64,000 nt of DNA from Lepus europaeus (lineage: Eukaryota > Chordata > Mammalia > Lagomorpha > Leporidae): assembly GCF_033115175.1 (NCBI RefSeq), contig NC_084831.1:8652540-8716539 (forward strand). The letters are read 5' to 3'. The notes below the pieces were generated by a model that did not search any database, had not been told where the DNA came from, and saw only the letters and a list, made by a program, of their open reading frames with translations. Both the position numbers and the translations under genes were made by a program. Below, piece after piece: positions 21,610 to 33,700 of this stretch (position 1 is the first letter of the stretch; every line of letters begins with the position of its first letter).

Positions 21610-23360
21610 ACACAAACATTTTCATTCATGCTGGTGCAGGGAGATGGTGTTTCTTGTGTTCTAGCAAATCATTGCAGGACATCTGCGAAGCGCGTGGGCC
21701 GCAACAGGTCAGAAACAGTCTCTCGGCTTTTGCTGAGCAGCAACAAAAGCTTCATCCTGTGGGCAACGGGGAGCCATCGCAGGTTCCAGGCAGGGAGTGG
21801 CAGGGTTGGCTCCGCGTTGGGGATCTGTGTGTGTCTCGGGGGGGGTGGGGCGTGGGGGGTGGTACCTGTGGAGGTGGTACGCCCTGCAAGGAAGCAGCAC
21901 TCTGGAGACTATAAACATGCAGGGGAGGTCGAGGACTTTGTGGAGGGTGTGGGGCTGGGGAGGTGAGAGCCCAGGAGCAAGATGGAGGTGACGGGGCTTG
22001 GGGCCGGGGTGCAGCCCAGGCGGCTCCAGGGCTGGGAGCAGGGGTCCAGAGAAGCTGGGGTGTAGGAGGCTGGGGGTGATGCGGGAACTTTTCCCTGGCC
22101 CCTGGCCCCTGCAGCAGGTCAGGAGAGAGCTCAGCCCTGGGGCACAGGTCCCAAGGCCAGGTCCTGCTCCACTCCTCCCAGCATCCATCAAACAGGAGTC
22201 ACCAGCCCCGGCGCCCACGGACCGTGGAAGCTCAGGGCACGCTGTGATGGGAACACCACGCCCGGCGAGCTCCGTGTGGGAGGGAGGCCCTCAGCTCCTC
22301 CACCTGGCCAGGCCCCCCCACAACACTCAGTCCTGGAGCCGAGTCTGACCCAGGCCCGCCCGCTCTCTGCTCAGCGCCACCCCCGCCCCCAGCCACTGGG
22401 AGCCTTCTCTTTCCTCGGGGTCTGTGCTGGCCTGAGGCGTTGGCACAGGCACCCGAGTGCACACAGAGCCTGGCCGCCCAGCTCCAGCCACCCCAGCCTC
22501 TGTCTGGGTTCCTGACCGGCTCCCTGCGCGCCTGTGCCCCCCCTTCCCCGGGCAGGCAGGTGCGATCGTGGCCCCCACCTGCAGGAACAAGCCCCTGCCC
22601 AAGCTCCCTGCACTCCCCCCACCCGGGCCTTCCAGAACAATCTGTCCAAATCTGAACAGGAGGAAACTGGGCACTCGTTCCCACATTTCTGGAATTCCTC
22701 CACCCCAGGGCCACTGGCCCCTGGCTCCCCGAGGGCGCTGCTGGCCCCAGATGGCCCCTTGCTCCTGCTGGACAGGGCCTTCTGCTACCTTTTGGGGACA
22801 AAACGCTTTTGGAACCAGCGTCAGCCCCACAGCCACCATCTTCTCTGAGCAGGGCTGTGCCCAATCTGGGGTGGGGGCTGGGGGGTGCGGTTCCCTGCCC
22901 GGGAGAGCCCTTGACGGATGCCAGACAGGGCCGCCAGCCGCCACACAGCGCGCTGCCAACGGCCCACCAGGATGCCACTGACTGCCACTCAGGCAGGGCC
23001 AGGGCTCAGGGGGGTGCTGCCAGCCGCCTGTCACTACGCTGGCCAACTGTCAATCATAGCAAGGCCCACGGCCAGGGCAGAGTCGGCCAGCGCCACTCTG
23101 GGGACGGCTGTCATTTTGCTCCTCCGTGTCCTGTCACCCTTCCTCTGGCAAGGCTGGACTCACAGGGATCGCACTGTCCCCAGCCCCCAGCTGACGTGTC
23201 CTTGCTGCCTGGCCACTCTCCGGCCACTGTCATTGGGTTCTGTGTAAACATGTGACTCCATCCGCGCTGACCAGAGGCAATCAGAGTGAACTCGGGGTGG
23301 TCAGAGGGAAGGAGCAAACTCTGCCCATGGCACTGGCCCAGAGAGAGAGAGAGCGAGCGA
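21610..23360. other. Intergenic sequence, mostly GC-rich unique
   Basis: Bases 21690-21800 (GGGAGCCATCGCAGG context) resemble an old dispersed repeat that I cannot name. The rest shows no gene. A (GAGC)n run is at about 23340-23375. Confidence 0.4.
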
Positions 23361-23364
23361 GCGA

Positions 23365-23660
23365 GCGAGCGAGCAGGTTAAGCAGAGCTCTGGGTTGAGT
23401 TCTGGCTGTTCCACTTCCGATCCAGCTCCCTATTAAGGCACGTGGGAAAGCAGTGGAAGATGGCTCAAGTCCCTGGCCCCTGCGCCCACATGGGAAACCT
23501 GGAAGAAGCTCCTGGCTCCTGGCTTTGGATCGGCTCAGCTCCGGCTGTTGTGGCCATTTGGGGGTGAACCAGTGGATGGAGGATCTGAGAGTGTGTGTGT
23601 GTGTGTGTGTCCATCTCTTTCTCACTCTGCCTTTCACAGAAATAAACCCTTTTTTTAAAA
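23365..23660 (+). mobile_element. CSINE, head altered
   Basis: A (GAGC)n run replaces the extreme head. CTTCCGATCCAGCTCCC core, (GT)n within the tail region, and CTGCCTTTCACAGAAATAAA follow. Confidence 0.88.
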
Positions 23661-23994
23661 AAATACAGAGACAGAGAACGCTGGAGGAAGGGCTGGGCCA
23701 CTGAACAGTGGGTGCTTTGCTCCCTCCCAGGCCCACACCACTGAGCAAGTGGCTGCTCTCAGTTAATCGGACCGTGCTGACCCAGCGGGCTCGGCACGGA
23801 GACCCCTACCTAATCACAGATGGGCCCCCGAGCCTGCTGATGTCAGCCGAGGAGTGAGCAGCTGAATCTGGGTGACACTGACACGGCTCGGCCAGGGAGA
23901 GGCCGGGCCTTGGGCCCCGTGTAGACGCTGCTGAATCATGGCAGGTGCAGGATCCACGCACACCGCGCCTCCTCTAAAAGCCGCTGAGCCCAGG

Positions 23995-24130
23995 ATGAAG
24001 AACCGGGTTGAGCACCTGAACTCCCGGGTTCAAATCCCGGCTCCGCCACTCCCGGCTGTGAATAGGAAAGTGGCTTCCTTCTTATTTGGCTTCTCCGCCC
24101 GCGATGGCTGATCGCTGTTCTCATACAGTA
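23995..24130 (+). mobile_element. MIR element remnant
   Basis: CCGGGTTCAAATCCCGGCTC then CGCCACTCCCGGCTGTG is the tRNA-like and core start of an ancient MIR SINE, not a functional tRNA gene. Confidence 0.65.
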
Positions 24131-24424
24131 ACGTGAAGGTACGAATCTACTGCTTGGTGCCTGCTAACGCTGGGCAGACCTGCGCCCACTACGGTGCGCT
24201 CCTCCCTGGATCCTCGCCATCAGCCATGCTCGGGGTTGTTGGCTTCATCCTTGATGCTTAAGGAAGCTATGTCGAGGTTAAGGTTAAACTCAAGGTCCCA
24301 TGGAGCCGGGATTCAGAATCCCAGCCATACACGGCCGGCTCCAAACTCCAGCCTCTTCTCTTCTCTGCCGGTGCACGGCTGCCAGCTGGGCAGGCCAAGG
24401 CAGCCTCCCCCAGCTCGGCTCCTC

Positions 24425-24475
24425 AGCCAAGGTAGGCCTGGCACGGTCCCAAGGTAGGCCTGGCATGGTCAAGGG
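24425..24475. repeat. Two-copy 23-bp direct repeat
   Basis: AAGGTAGGCCTGGCACGGTC recurs immediately as AAGGTAGGCCTGGCATGGTC. Confidence 0.85.
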
Positions 24476-25077
24476 GTGTGGCTGGGCCGGGCCAGGAGCC
24501 CCGAGAAGGTCCTGCCCGGGGAAGCCATGGGTGCACCTGGGGGTGTGCAGCCGCGCTTGCCTGGCCCTGGACGGCCAGGCCGCAGAGGCCAGCCTGCCCG
24601 CTGCCAGGCCAGGCTGGGGCTCTGCCACACGGTCCCCATGTGACCTTCCCAAGCGGGATCCGGTTACATCACAGCGGGCAGCTCAAGGAACAAACACAGC
24701 TTGTGTCTTCCTCCAAGTACTCATTTTCCTTTGTCTTGTGAACATTGAAAAATGAAAAGAATGATAAGGATTCGGAGCAGGGGGGCCGAGAGGCAGGCTG
24801 GAAACTTCTGGGGCGTGCTGGAGGAACCTTGGCCTGAAGGAGTTTTCCACTGTGCAAGAGAGCGGGGTGTGTGTGGGGGGGCTCTTGCCCTCCTGGCTCC
24901 TCCCCCAGGGATTGGGGGGGGGGCGGGTGGCAGGTTCACACCCTGCCTCCGCTGCTCTCCCAGCTCAGCCCTCCTCAAAGCCAGTGACGCCCGGCCCCCC
25001 ACACTCTAGGTTGTTGCAAAGAAGAATCCAGAAAATGCATGTAGACCCAGGGCTCTTGACAGGGGGCGTGTTAGCTC

Positions 25078-25145
25078 CCAAGGGCACACTGGGCCACGTC
25101 CAGAGACATCCTGGTTGTCACAGCTGGGAGGGGCAACCGGTGAGC
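25078..25145 (+). mobile_element. MER5A-like hAT DNA transposon remnant
   Basis: GTCCAGAGACATCCTGGTTG and TCACAGCTGGGAGGGG match the recognisable MER5 stretch. It is short and old. Confidence 0.5.
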
Positions 25146-25269
25146 AGAGACCACGGAAGTGGATGTACGCCCCCCCCATGCCCCTCCTCCCCGAGGCACC
25201 CAGGTCAGCCCCACTCTGAGGCTGGCCATGCCCAGGTTCATCTGACTGTCAGTGGCTGTCAGTGACACC

Positions 25270-25977
25270 GTGGTGTTTTTTGTTTTTTTTGTTTTTTTTT
25301 TGTTTTTTTTTTTTTAATATTTATGGCCGGCGCCGCGGCTCACTAGGCTAATCCTCTGCCTTGCGGCGCCGGCACACTGGGTTCTAGTCCCGATCGGGGC
25401 ACCGGATTCTGTCCCGGTTGCTCCTCTTCCAGTCCAGCTCTCTGCTGTGGCCAGGGAGTGCAGTGGAGGATGGCCCAAGTGCTTGGGCCCTGCACCCCAT
25501 GGGAGACCAGGAGAAGCACCTGGCTCCTACCATCGGATCAGCGCGGTGCGCTGGCCGCAGCGCGCCAACCGCGGCGGCCATTGGAGGGTGAACCAACGGC
25601 AAAAAGGAAGACCTTTCTCTCTGTATCTCTCTCACTGTCCACTCTGCCTGTCAAAAAATAAAAAATTAAAAAAATATATTTATGTATTTATTTTAAAGGC
25701 AAAGTTGAGAGATCTTATATCCGCTGGTTCATTCCCCAAAGGGACACAGTGGCCAGGCCAAAGCCAGCCACCAGCAGTTTCCTCTGGGTCTCCCAAGTGG
25801 ATGCCAGGGGCCCAGGGACTTAGGCCATCTGCTGCTGCTCTCCCAGGTGCATGAGCAGGGAGCTGGATTGGAAGTGGAGCAGCCGGGACTCCAGCTGGCG
25901 CCCATATGGGAGGCCGGCACCGCACACGGCAAGAGCCAGGAGGGCGGCTTAACCCGCTGCACCAGAACGCCGGCCCC
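25270..25977 (-). mobile_element. CSINE interrupted by a young CSINE
   Basis: Its poly-T tail lies before 25324 and its body resumes at about 25664 (TATTTATTTTAAAGGCAAAG) through to AGAACGCCGGCCCCC. The young copy 25325-25660 sits in its AT-rich tail, flanked by ATATTTAT on both sides. Confidence 0.85.
25325..25660 (+). mobile_element. Young-type CSINE nested in older CSINE
   Basis: Head GGCCGGCGCCGCGGCTCACT, GGGTTCTAGTCCCGATCGGG, CACTGTCCACTCTGCCTGTC and A-rich tail. Confidence 0.95.
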
Positions 25978-26190
25978 CAGCTACTCCGCCTTTGATCCAG
26001 TTCTCGGGCTCACGCACCTGGGAAGGAAGTGGATGACGGCTCACGATTTGGGCCCCTGACACCCACGTGACACCTGAAGGGCGTTCTGGGCTCCTGGCTT
26101 TGGCCTGGTTGTTGTGGCCATCTGAGGCGTGAAGCAGCAGGTGGAAGCTCTCTCCGTCTTTTCTACTCTGCCTTTCAGATAAATACAACC
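25978..26190 (+). mobile_element. CSINE, head missing
   Basis: TTTGATCCAGTTCTCGGGC, GGTTGTTGTGGCCATCTGAG, CTGCCTTTCAGATAAATAC. It abuts the preceding minus-strand copy head to core, giving an inverted pair. Confidence 0.88.
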
Positions 26191-26298
26191 ACACACATAC
26201 ACACACGTGCACACACACATGTACACACACATACACACGCGCACACACATACACACGTGCACACACATGCACACACGAGCACACACATATGCATATTT
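26187..26298. repeat. CA/TACACA microsatellite
   Basis: ACACACATACACACGTGCAC-type units grow from the tail of the preceding CSINE. Confidence 0.93.
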
Positions 26299-26384
26299 AC
26301 AGAATGATGAACCGGTGGGTGTTTGGGGCGGCAGCCAGCTGCTGCCCGGGACGCCTCACGCCACATCAGAGCGCCGAGGTAAGG

Positions 26385-26632
26385 GCCAGCACCTCTTCTT
26401 CCTACCCAGCCTCCTGCTAACCCACATCGTGGGAAGCCACAGCTGACGGCTCAAGTATTCAGGTCCCTGCCACCCACGCGGGAGGGCAGGATGGGGTTCC
26501 GGCTCCTGGTTTCCGGGTGGTCCAGCCCAGGTTGGTGTGGGCATTTGGGGAGAGACGCAATGAGTGCAAGTCTCCTCACTTTGGCCTCTCTCCCCCATCC
26601 CACTGTCTTTCAAATAAAATGAAAAGAAAGAA
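26385..26632 (+). mobile_element. CSINE, diverged
   Basis: CCAGCCTCCTGCTAACCCAC, GCCACAGCTGACGGCTCAAG, CACTGTCTTTCAAATAAAAT. Confidence 0.82.
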
Positions 26633-29600
26633 GAAAGGCGAAAGAGACGGTGCTAGCGCCCTGGAAGGGGGTGACGTTCTGACGCGCGCGCTGACGGGGG
26701 TGAACTCTGACAGCACTCGGGGAGTGGAAGCCACTGAGGGCCCCGGGGGGCCGATCCACAGAGCGCCCGGTGTGGGCCCCGGGCTGGGGGCTGAGAGAAA
26801 TGGAGGAAAATATTCTGCAGCTGACTGTGGTGAGGGTGGCGCCGCCGACCCCACGCTCTCACGGGCAGATGACGTCTCAATGAAGCCGCCGCGTGCGCAG
26901 ATAACGACCGTGGCACGTGGTAGGGAAGCGAGCGACTGCAATTAGCAGAAGGTGCGGTCATGTGGGGTGCGGGGGGGCTGCCTGCAGGGGGTGACACGCA
27001 GGTGAGGCTCGCAGGCTGGGCTGGGAGGCAGTAGAGACAGAGTCCGTGTGTGGGGCGGGGGGGCTGTGGTGCTCAGCGTGCCCCTAGTCTGTGTGCGCCA
27101 CACGTGGAGCGGGAGCTGCAGGTACAGGTGCCATGGCCTGATCACGCAGACCGGCTCCGGGAGCAGCGTGGCTGGAATACTCCCTCCCAGAGCTCCCAGC
27201 GGCAGGGACAGCCTGGCTTCGCTGGAAAGGACGTTCCTCTCGTGAGTGTCCTCTGTGTCCCTGGGGCACGGTGGACAGAGGCCCAAGTCCCAAGGAAGTT
27301 CAATCCAGAGAAGTCAGCGACTCCTCACCCGGGTCCTGCAGCCAGGCGCTGGCTGCCCAGCTCCCCACGCAGGCTCTCCCTGCCACCTGCCCGGGAGGCG
27401 CCCCTCGGCAGGCCCTGCCCCCCAAGGCATGCCACCCGCCCCAGCAGGGTAGCACCTTCCCAGGAAACTTCTGTTTCTGTCTCCGGAGACACAGAGACTT
27501 GGGCAGGAAGGGGCTGCCCTGCCGGCCACACACTGGGGTGACAGCCGCCCCTGTCCCCAGGAAGCACTTCCTGTCCCGCTGAGGGCCCTTTGCTCAGCCC
27601 TCCCCTGGCACCCAGCACCCACGTTGGGGTCCTCTGAGCCACAGCTCCATTGCACCCCAACCATAGGGGGACTCTCGCAAGACACTACCATCAAGGCCAG
27701 GCCAATGCAGTGACCTCAGACACCCCGAGGGGCCTTCAAGTTGGCTGGGAGCAGTGGGAGTTACCAGCATCCCATCCCCTTGTGTTCTAGAACCTTCTTA
27801 GGTGCCATCCACACTGGATGCCCAGCCCAGCCCCGGGAGGCAGCTCGCATCACCTCCACTCTGCAGGAGAGGCCAGGGGGTGGCAGAGCCAGGGGTGACC
27901 TCAGGCCAGTGGGACCTGAGTGTGGAATCTGCCCACCAGGTCCCAGGACCCCCACTTCCTAGGGAGCCTCCAGGCCTCATGGTGGGTCCTGGGTTGAATC
28001 TGGGCACTCGGGGCTGGGTCTCCAAATACAGGGTACGCTGGGGACCCGGAGGCGCAGTTGGGGGCAGCAGCTCCAGGCCCGGGAAGAACGCACTCTGGTC
28101 CACAGCAGGCAGCCCCCAGCTTAGGCAGAGCCGTGTGTGAACAAACGCAGACCAAACACAGGGCAACAGCCCAGGCAGAGGGAGTTCGGCTGCACGCGGT
28201 GCCCACAGGCCGCCGCTGGCCTTCGTCTGCGTGCAGGGACGTCCGTCACCTCCTGGCTTTGCCTGTGTCCGGACGGTCTCTGCACAAGCGCAGCCCAGCC
28301 CCTGCGATGACCCGTGTCCCCCGCACCCCCCTCCCGAGCAGCTGGCCCGAGAAGAAGGGACGCCATTTCTCAAAGCACTCTGGCTCCAGGAGCCGAGCCG
28401 TGGCCAAGGGACTGAGCTCCTGAGCACTTGCCCGGATGGACAGCCTCAAGCCCTGGGGCCGGGCCAGGACGGGGCTTGGGTCTGGCGCCTCCCTGGGCTC
28501 AGCGCCCACCCCGAATCTGGTTCTCTTTGGGGCCGGGGAGGAGCCCCGAGCGTGGCAATGGAGTCACTTCCCAGGGTTGGAACGCCCTGTCCTGCCCCAG
28601 GAGGGCCTGGCGCCTGTCACTCTCTCCTGCTTGGCCAGGCTCAGGGACAGAATTAGCTCTGCACTCTCACTCTCCAGGCAGCCGGGCCATCCCGGGAAGG
28701 GAGGGGAATGTGGCCTCCTGGGAATCTGCCCAAGGCCTTTCCCTGGCTCCTCCGGGAAAAGATCCAGAGAAAGACTTGAAGGCTCCTGGCGGACAGGAAG
28801 GGGTGGGGTGGGACGGGCCCTGTCCTGCCCCCCAGAGAGGCCTCTGGGGCTCCGGGGAGCCGAGAGGGTCCCAGGACAGCGCCGCCTCCAGTGGGCTGGG
28901 AAGGGCTGCCTGGCCTTGGTCCACTCGGGTCTAACCGGAGCCCAGGGACCCTCGCTGCATTCCCGGCCTGCAGGCCAAGTGCAGTGTCACAGCCACCTCA
29001 GAGGTCAAAGCCCCACCGAGCCAGCACGTGGGCCCCCTCCGTGCCCCCGCCCCGGGGACCCCGCCAGCTTGTCCGGGCAGGCCGATGTGGGGCGATGGTG
29101 GGAGGTGATGGGCAGGTCCCCACTTGCTGCCTCGCCCCTGGCCGCCTGGTGCTGCACGCGGTGGGCAAGGGGGCTTCTGGAAGTGGATCCGATTCTGAGC
29201 CTGGCTCCGAGTCTGTCTTCCCGTCTGTGAAATGGGCTGCATCACACAAGCCGGAGGGTCGCCGTGAGGCTGTGCTCTGCACCGCGTGCCCGGCCGCTCC
29301 CCTCCATCGTCGGCCTCTGCCAGGGCACGCAGACGGTGCTGTGGTTCAAAAACTCCAGCCGCCCCGCCCCTGGGGACTGGTGACACCCTGGGCGGGGTGG
29401 TCACATGACTGGTGCTGGCCAATGAGCAGACATGACGCACGCTGTTTCCAGGCAGAAACTCCTGGGGGCGCTGAGCTGGAGCTAGGCCTGGTCTCCGTCC
29501 TGGGGGGACCCAGGCCGCCACCCTCCAAGGGCTCGTAGGAGGAGCGAGGCAGAAGCCTCCGTTGCTGGATGCTTGATGGTCGTGCTTGCCCTGGCCGGTT

Positions 29601-30300
29601 TACCCCACAGCTGTGGGCGTCCTTGAGGCGGTCCCCAGGGCTGGTGCTGTGGACCGGCGGCAGGTGGCACGGAGCGGGCAGGCGGTCCCTCCCCGCTCCT
29701 GGGCCATGCGGACTCGGGTTTGGCTCAGGACAGCTCCAGGAAGCTCCTCCGAGCCAGAGGCCCGTGACCCCTCCCTCCGTGCGGAGACCCCCGTGCCTGC
29801 TGCCCTCCCCAGCTGGCCAAGGTTAGGTTTATCGAAGCTGGCTGCAGCGGCTTGCATGCCAGAGACCTGGGCTCCTGCCCCTCCTGCCTCGCTGCGTGTC
29901 ACCCGTGTCCCCTGCAACCCTGTGGGACGCAGGGGCCTGCCGCACCCCGTCAGCGGTCCTGGTCACTCACGACCCTTTCTCAGCCACATCACCGGCGTCC
30001 CGAGTCGGGCTGCAGAGTTCCGGCGTCTCAGCCATGTTCCGCTGGCACCCAGCACATGCTAGGTAGGCAGCAGGTGCCTCCCGAGCCAGTGGCTGGGGGC
30101 TGGGGGGCATGGCAGGACCAGGGGCCTGCTGTCTGCAGGCCAGTTCCCCGGGCCTGGGCTCCACTTTCTCTCCTGGTCTCTGCCCCACCCCTTGTTAACC
30201 CCTGGCTGCCGGTGATCCTGAGCAGCCCAAGTCTCTCCGTGGATCAGCTTTTGTAGTTGGGGCTGGCCCCCTCCCAGCTGCCCACCACGGACTTCAACAC
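26633..30300. other. Intergenic GC-rich unique sequence, 3' flank of DHRS3
   Basis: No exon-like or conserved coding sequence is recognised. MIR/L2-type traces occur near 29200-29255 (TTCCCGTCTGTGAAATGGGC) and 30040-30080. No second gene end facing DHRS3 is visible. Confidence 0.5.
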
Positions 30301-30302
30301 CG

Positions 30303-30702
30303 AAACACGCGAAGGCCAACTCTTTATTTTCCGTTCCTGCTGTTCAACCGGTCTGCGCAGGCTGAGGACGAGGGGGGAGGCGGATTGTCTGGAGACAGAG
30401 CCTCCCGGAAGAGTCTATGCACGCTGCTGCGGCTGGGGAGAGCTGAGAAGCAACTTAACCATAAACTCTACAGAATCAGACATGTACAAAAGTGACAAGG
30501 CGGCTGCTGGCTGGTCTCTTGCCTCCCCATGGGGCTCAGAGTTACACCCATCAGTCCTGTGCAAAGGTCCTGGGGCTGGCCACCAGATTGCTCCCTGGGC
30601 ACAGGAGCCGTGCTGTTCACCCAGCAGAAAGGTGCCAAGGGACAGGCGCACAGGTGCGTGCCTGGGACACCGCGGCTCCTCGAGGGTCTCTGTGTCCCGT
30701 CT
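30303..30702 (-). other. DHRS3: DHRS3 3' untranslated region
   Basis: About 400 bp run from the stop codon to the inferred cleavage site. A U/A-rich central part around 30450-30500 contrasts with the GC-rich flanks. The end is inferred from the AATAAA at 30323-30328 and the following GT-rich stretch, not from transcript data. Confidence 0.75.
30323..30328 (-). terminator. DHRS3: DHRS3 polyadenylation signal AATAAA
   Basis: On the minus strand this reads AATAAA. It is followed, at about 30270-30310, by a GTGTTTCGGTGTTG-type GU-rich stretch of the kind CstF binds. Cleavage is expected near 30300-30312. It is the first canonical hexamer after the stop codon. Confidence 0.8.
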
Positions 30703-30787
30703 CTATGTCCGCCCTTTGAACGTGTTCATGCAGGTGTAAGTCCCGGAGAATCTGTGGATCTCCTCTAGCGCAGCCTGCGGAAGGATG
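30703..30787 (-). CDS. DHRS3: DHRS3 coding exon 6 (C-terminus, residues 275-302, stop)
   Basis: The acceptor is cgccccccag|C. It encodes the C-terminal tail ending CMNTFKGRT, with stop TAG at 30705-30703. This is the usual end of the mammalian protein. Confidence 0.97.
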
Positions 30788-33700
30788 CTGGGGGGCGGGG
30801 GGAAGCAGAGGAGACGGTCAGCTGGGGGGCAGTGGCTGGGTCGCACCGTGGCCACGCCCCGGAAGCAGCCGCTCCCCTCCCTAAGCCACACATCAGCTTC
30901 CCCAGGAGCCCCGCCCCCGCGGCAGGGGCAAGGGCTCTGCAGTTGTGTGCAGGTAGCGTGGGCAGCAGGAACGACTTTCCGAGCCACAGTCAGCGTCTGC
31001 TGTGTCCCCTCCGGGACTCACTGGAACGAGCCATCCTGGCAAGTGTTGGGGGTGGGGCCTGAGCCGACTCTGCCCTCAGGAATGGCACTGGGCTTGGGGC
31101 AGAGGTGGGTCCATCAGGCGGGCGCCAGGGGCTGGCGACAGCCGGATCCCAGGGAGCCAGAGGCGTGGCTCCAGGGCTGTCCCCGCTGTGCTAAGAGCGC
31201 CAGGAAACCACGCTTAGGTGGCCACCTGCAGTAGCTCAGAGCACAGGACTGGGTGGGAAGGGTTTGCTGAACAGAATCCGGGAAGTTCTGGGCGGAGCAG
31301 GATGCTGGGGGTGGGGTGGGGCCCCCACCTGGGCTCCCTGCGTCCCACTTGGGCTCCCTGTGTCCCACAGCAGAGGGCTCCGCTCTGTTCCAGCTTCCTG
31401 CTAGCGTGCACCCCAGGAGGCCCAAGTGCCTGGGTCCCTGCCACCCAAGTGGGAGACCCGGATCAAGTTCCTGGCTCCTGGCTTTGGCCTGAGCCAGTCC
31501 CAGCTGCCGAGAGCATCTGCGGACGGGCGCTCTCCTTGTCTCTCTCCCATCTTTGCCTTTACCAAAGAACACGGACTGTGACGCCGAGAAATTTCTAGAG
31601 GCTGCCTCGCTCTAAAGCCTGCCTCCCCGGGCTGCCTGGACCAGCTCTGTGTTTCTGCGAATTCTGAGCCTTTGGCATCCAGACCCCCCGAGACCCCTGA
31701 ATGGGTTACGCCTCCCGAGGGCTGGGGACCCGTGTCTCTGTGGTTGTTGAAACCATGGTTCTCAAGTGGGGGCCAGGAACCCTCGGGGGTGCCTGGGGTC
31801 TCTTCGGGGTCTGTGCCATCCGCTCTCGTTATACCACTACTGGGATGCCACTGCCCTCCGTTCTCCTTTTCCCGTGAGTGCACCGTGGAGTTTGTGAGGC
31901 GATGCGCCAGGGGACATCACGGCAGACACGGACGACAGAAACGTGGCACGCGCAAAGCACTGCCGTTCCTGACCGTCCCCGTTTGGACAACGACAACTGC
32001 TGGCCGTGAAATATTCACGTCAAGGCCATAGGTGGGACATTGCTACTTGTCGATGCTGGCAGTTTCTGACTTGGTCCAGAGTGACAGGCAGGACTTCCGC
32101 AAACAAAAGCTGGCCACCTCTTTCCCGCCAGGGCCCGGCGGGAGGAGGAGCCATGGCGGGCGTGAGCCTGGGCCGCAGCGCCCCCCAGCCCGATACCTTT
32201 TCAAGATGATGAGGATGTGCATGGTCCAAGGGAGCAGGAGGAGAGCCTGGTTCAGCTGCACGGCTTCCACTGTCCTCCGGGCCACGGTCTCCGGCTTCAG
32301 CGGGGGGAAGAGTTTGGGGAACCTGGAGCAGAAGAGACACAGTGGGTTTCCCCTGGAGAAGCACGTGCTTCTGCTAGAAGCTTCCATGAAACTGGTGTGC
32401 CTGGGCTGTCCCTGTGGTCTTTCCGGCCCAGACCTGTAGGAGGTGCACCTGCCCTCAGTGATGTGAGTGGGGCCCCCCGGCTCACAGGGGGTCTCCCTAC
32501 AGAACCCAGGACTCCTGGCCCGCCCATCTGGGGCCCGGACTCTGACACCTGCTGGGGACCCTCCCATGCTTGCTCTAGCTCGGCACGGCCCAGCCCTGTT
32601 CCAACTTCCTCTTCCTCACCCGGAACCAGCGACCTCTCTGTCCTTGTCATTGTTTGTCGTTCCAGCCAGGGCCTCTTACCAGCTGTCCCCACAGCCCGGC
32701 TCCCCTCCAGGAGGCAACTGAGCCGCAGGGGGTCCCACGTGGCCTCTGACCTCATCCCCTACTCACTTCCCTGGGGCATCTACTCCCTAGCCTCGCTAGT
32801 TGGCTGTTTCCCGGTCAAGGTCTCCCCCAGCACACTGTGAGCTCCTGCTGTACGCCTGGCATCCAGCAGTGCCCGGCACACAGCAGGTGCTCATTAAGTT
32901 CTTGCTGAAGGGATGGACCATGAAGACCTGCCACGTCCCAGACGTGCCCTCCTCATCCTGTCTGGAAGTGGGCTCTGCCTCCCACCCAGCCCATGGGATC
33001 AGCAACTACTTCACCAATTCATTCAAACCCACAGTGACGAATGAATGAATTAATGAACGAGCCGACATTAGGGTTTTCGTGCCTATTCTGGGGTGTCCGA
33101 GGCTCATACGATGACGAGGCTCCCCAGGTGCCAGGCCTGAGCCCGAAGCTTTCTCTCCAGCTTAGAAATGAGGAAGCCGAGGCTGCGGAGAGCAAGTGGA
33201 CGCTCGGGATTCAGACGGGCCCGCACAAGTTCCAGAACATTCTGCTGCCTCCACTCGTTGCTCTGCCCACCCTCCTGGGCCTGTAGGTGCAGGGCCCACG
33301 CTGCTGGCTCTGACCCCAATCCCACAAAGGGCCTGTGATCCACTCTGGCACCGGGAAGATTAAGGGTGGTGAGTCACGGGTCTGATGTCACTCCTGGGCA
33401 AGGGGCAGGCTGTAGGCTCCCGGCACGGGCTCGGCCCCGCACAGCCCCCATCAGAGGCCCACAGCCCCGCACGCCGGGCCGGCAGCCCCTGCGATTCCGC
33501 ACGCGTGCCCGTGTCTAGGCAGCTTGGACGTTGAGGCCCTATCCACGTTGCAGACAGCCTGGATTCTCCGGCCTCTCCTATGGCCAGCCCTGCCTCTTGG
33601 GCCTGACAGGATGGGTACATCAAGCTCCGGGGGCTTGCGGGGGACCCTTCCTGGTAGGACCCCGGCAGGAGACCTTGACAGAGGGGCCTGTGCGTGTCTC

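Noticed and set aside
22232..23046. Overlapping long open frames on the minus strand
   Set aside because: Two frames over the same GC-rich bases are both open, a composition effect. No conserved protein is recognised.
24020..24050. tRNA-like GGGTTCAAATCCC
   Set aside because: It continues into the MIR core, so it is an ancient SINE head, not a tRNA.
1..30300. Neighbouring gene 3' end (for example a VPS13D exon, its neighbour in human) facing DHRS3
   Set aside because: I found no exon with recognisable coding sequence here. The region reads as intergenic DNA.
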